From Lamprocystis purpurea DSM 4197 (lineage in GTDB: Bacteria > Pseudomonadota > Gammaproteobacteria > Chromatiales > Chromatiaceae), in contig NZ_KB902362.1 in NCBI RefSeq assembly GCF_000379525.1, positions 213,963 through 277,962 on the forward strand: DNA of 64,000 nucleotides, given 5' to 3'. Positions 63,067-64,000 of this stretch are shown here, in pieces. The number at the start of each line of letters is the position of its first letter. Position 1 is the stretch's first letter. The position numbers and the translations under genes were made by a program. Under the pieces are notes generated by a model. It searched no databases. It was given only the letters and a program-made list of their open reading frames with translations, and had not been told where the DNA came from.

Positions 63067-63126
63067 CGGTCCGCACAGCGGACCCTACGGTAACACCATG
63101 ACCTGTAGGGTCCGCTGTGCGGACCG
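63067..63126. repeat. GGTCCGC inverted repeat, perfect 22-bp arms
   Basis: CGGTCCGCACAGCGGACCCTAC (63067-63088) and its exact complement (63105-63126) around 16 bases. It is the fullest copy of the family also at 36630 and 19475. Confidence 0.85.
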
Positions 63127-63291
63127 ACGACCGCGCAGATCCCGCGATGGCCGGGTTTATGACCAAGCCCACGACGACGATCTTCGTCATCTCAGTCATT
63201 TCCAGCAGTCTGGGGGCCGGCGCCCAACGCCTCGGCGGCGGCCGTCACCGATTGCGAGGTCTTCGAGGTCTTCGAGGTCTTGGACGGAATT

Positions 63292-63369
63292 CAGTCTAGT
63301 TCCCTAGTGGCCCGTTCCAGTCTAGTTCATTAGCGGCCCGCGCCAGCCTAGCTCACGAGCGACCCGTGC
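63292..63369. repeat. Three tandem 26-bp CTAG-containing units
   Basis: Units at 63292-63317, 63318-63343 and 63344-63369 each begin CAGTCTAG or CAGCCTAG and end in a GCCCGTTC/GCCCGCGC/ACCCGTGC block. The spacing is exactly 26 bases. It lies in a 1049-base stretch (62846-63894) without a supported gene. Confidence 0.85.
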
Positions 63370-63657
63370 CGGTCGCGTACCCCAAGTCTAGTCCGGATGC
63401 AGGGTCGGGTGGCAAGCGCCCGGCGGAGGTTTGCCTGGAATCTAGCGTCTTGTATCCGGTATTTGCGGAAACCATGATCCAGATCACAAAACGCCCCTTG
63501 CAAGACAGCAGCGAGACGCAGAAAGTACACATCGAAGGGCGATGGGCTGTGCCTGGACCGGCAGCCGATGTGCGACACCGAGCGGCTGTGGGGGCCTCGG
63601 CAGGGCGCGGGTGGGGCACGTGCGGTGAGGCGAGGTGCCTGGGCGGTCGGCGGGATT

Positions 63658-63735
63658 CAGTCTAGAACCCGAGTGGCCCGTGGCGGGCTAGCAGGTCGCC
63701 GGCCCGTGCCAACCTAGAACACGTTGAACTAATCC
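63658..63735. repeat. Second block of 26-bp CTAG units
   Basis: CAGTCTAG... (63658-63683), CGGGCTAG...GGCCCGTGC (63684-63709) and CAACCTAGAACACG (from 63710) keep the 26-base spacing of the first block with more divergence. It ends about 160 bases before the recombinase start. Confidence 0.7.
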
Positions 63736-63894
63736 GCTCCGCGGGGCCTACCGCGCCCATCCCATAGCGCCATTGAATCGCGAACAACGCGCGGATATCC
63801 CCAGCCGCCCCGCGGTTGACCTCCAGCCCCGCCCCGGCTCCCATCGTCCACACTTTTAACGGCCCGATCCGGGTCGTTAACAGAGCACTGGACG

Positions 63895-64000
63895 ATGACT
63901 CCCTTACGTGAGCAGATGATCACCGCCATGCAGATGCATGGCTTCTCGCCGCGCACCCACGAAAGTTACCTGGCCGCGGTCCGAGACTTGGCGAAGTTCA
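63895..64000 (+). CDS. Tyrosine recombinase/integrase, N-terminal part
   Basis: The visible 35 residues MTPLREQMITAMQMHGFSPR, THESYLAAVRDLAKF are the SAM-like core-binding domain of phage-type integrases often found with IS91-like elements. The gene runs off the right edge, so the catalytic domain is not seen. The 26-bp repeat arrays upstream may be its binding or recombination sites. Confidence 0.8.
   Translation, partial: MTPLREQMITAMQMHGFSPRTHESYLAAVRDLAKF

Noticed and set aside
63258..63284. GAGGTCTTC triplet as a CRISPR or regulatory array
   Set aside because: Only three 9-base copies without spacers; it is a short tandem repeat. No CRISPR-like array exists anywhere in the window.
63366..63665. 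99-residue frame inside the CTAG repeat region
   Set aside because: No family features or ribosome site, and it overlaps repeat units; likely non-coding.

Overview
The window looks like a chromosomal segment of a high-GC gammaproteobacterium. Gene content and order (pilMNOPQ followed by aroK-aroB, trkA-trkH, hemW, rpmE, single-subunit mdh) and the many GC-rich palindromic repeats suggest a purple sulfur bacterium of the Chromatiaceae type. That placement is inference; no rRNA or photosynthesis gene is present. I recognise no tRNA, rRNA or CRISPR array.

Region 1 (1-19.4 kb) is compact housekeeping sequence. It holds a polyphosphate:AMP phosphotransferase (partial), queF, trmB, a FetAB-like exporter, an orphan tatA, the Trk potassium system, a Tat-exported TRAP binding protein, hemW, rpmE, mdh, the type IV pilus assembly operon pilMNOPQ, and the shikimate genes aroK and aroB. 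Region 2 (19.5-31.5 and 40.7-49.4 kb) is a surface-glycan locus. It has a FlaA1/CapD-type nucleotide-sugar dehydratase, an NAD-dependent epimerase, two polyprenyl-phosphate glycosyltransferase plus flippase sets, three related polytopic membrane proteins that share an extracytoplasmic N-terminal domain, a GT4 enzyme, two methyltransferases and two AsnB-type amidotransferases.

Region 3 (31.6-40.6 kb) splits the glycan locus. It is a damaged type I restriction-modification island: intact hsdM, a Fic gene, hsdS in pieces, a duplicated hsdM 3' end, and an hsdR lacking its 5' half. Lodged in it are a nucleotidyltransferase, StbDE-like toxin-antitoxin fragments, a zeta-toxin-like ATPase with a coupled small gene, and five copies of a ~110-bp repeat. 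Region 4 (49.7-53.6 kb) has a holin-like protein, an acidic repeat protein and an endolysin-like peptidase, followed by secreted and unknown proteins.

Region 5 (53.8-59.9 kb) is the most unusual. It contains a decayed diversity-generating retroelement (DGR): a reverse transcriptase that has lost its catalytic middle, convergent with a variable protein built as calcineurin phosphoesterase, NACHT-like remnant and formylglycine-generating-enzyme/C-type-lectin domain. The variable protein carries deletion scars. Next come two tandem Uma2-family nuclease genes with coiled-coil tails, a second fragment of the reverse transcriptase 3' end between them, and a MITE-like element with 23-bp terminal inverted repeats and a 10-bp target duplication. 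Region 6 (60.1-64 kb) has an AcoR-type sigma-54 activator, a DUF2281 antitoxin with an internally deleted VapC, palindromic repeats, a CTAG-rich array of 26-bp repeats, and the start of a tyrosine recombinase.

A recurrent theme from 32 kb onward is defence and conflict genes that have lost internal segments beside intact partners, with short repeats at several joints.
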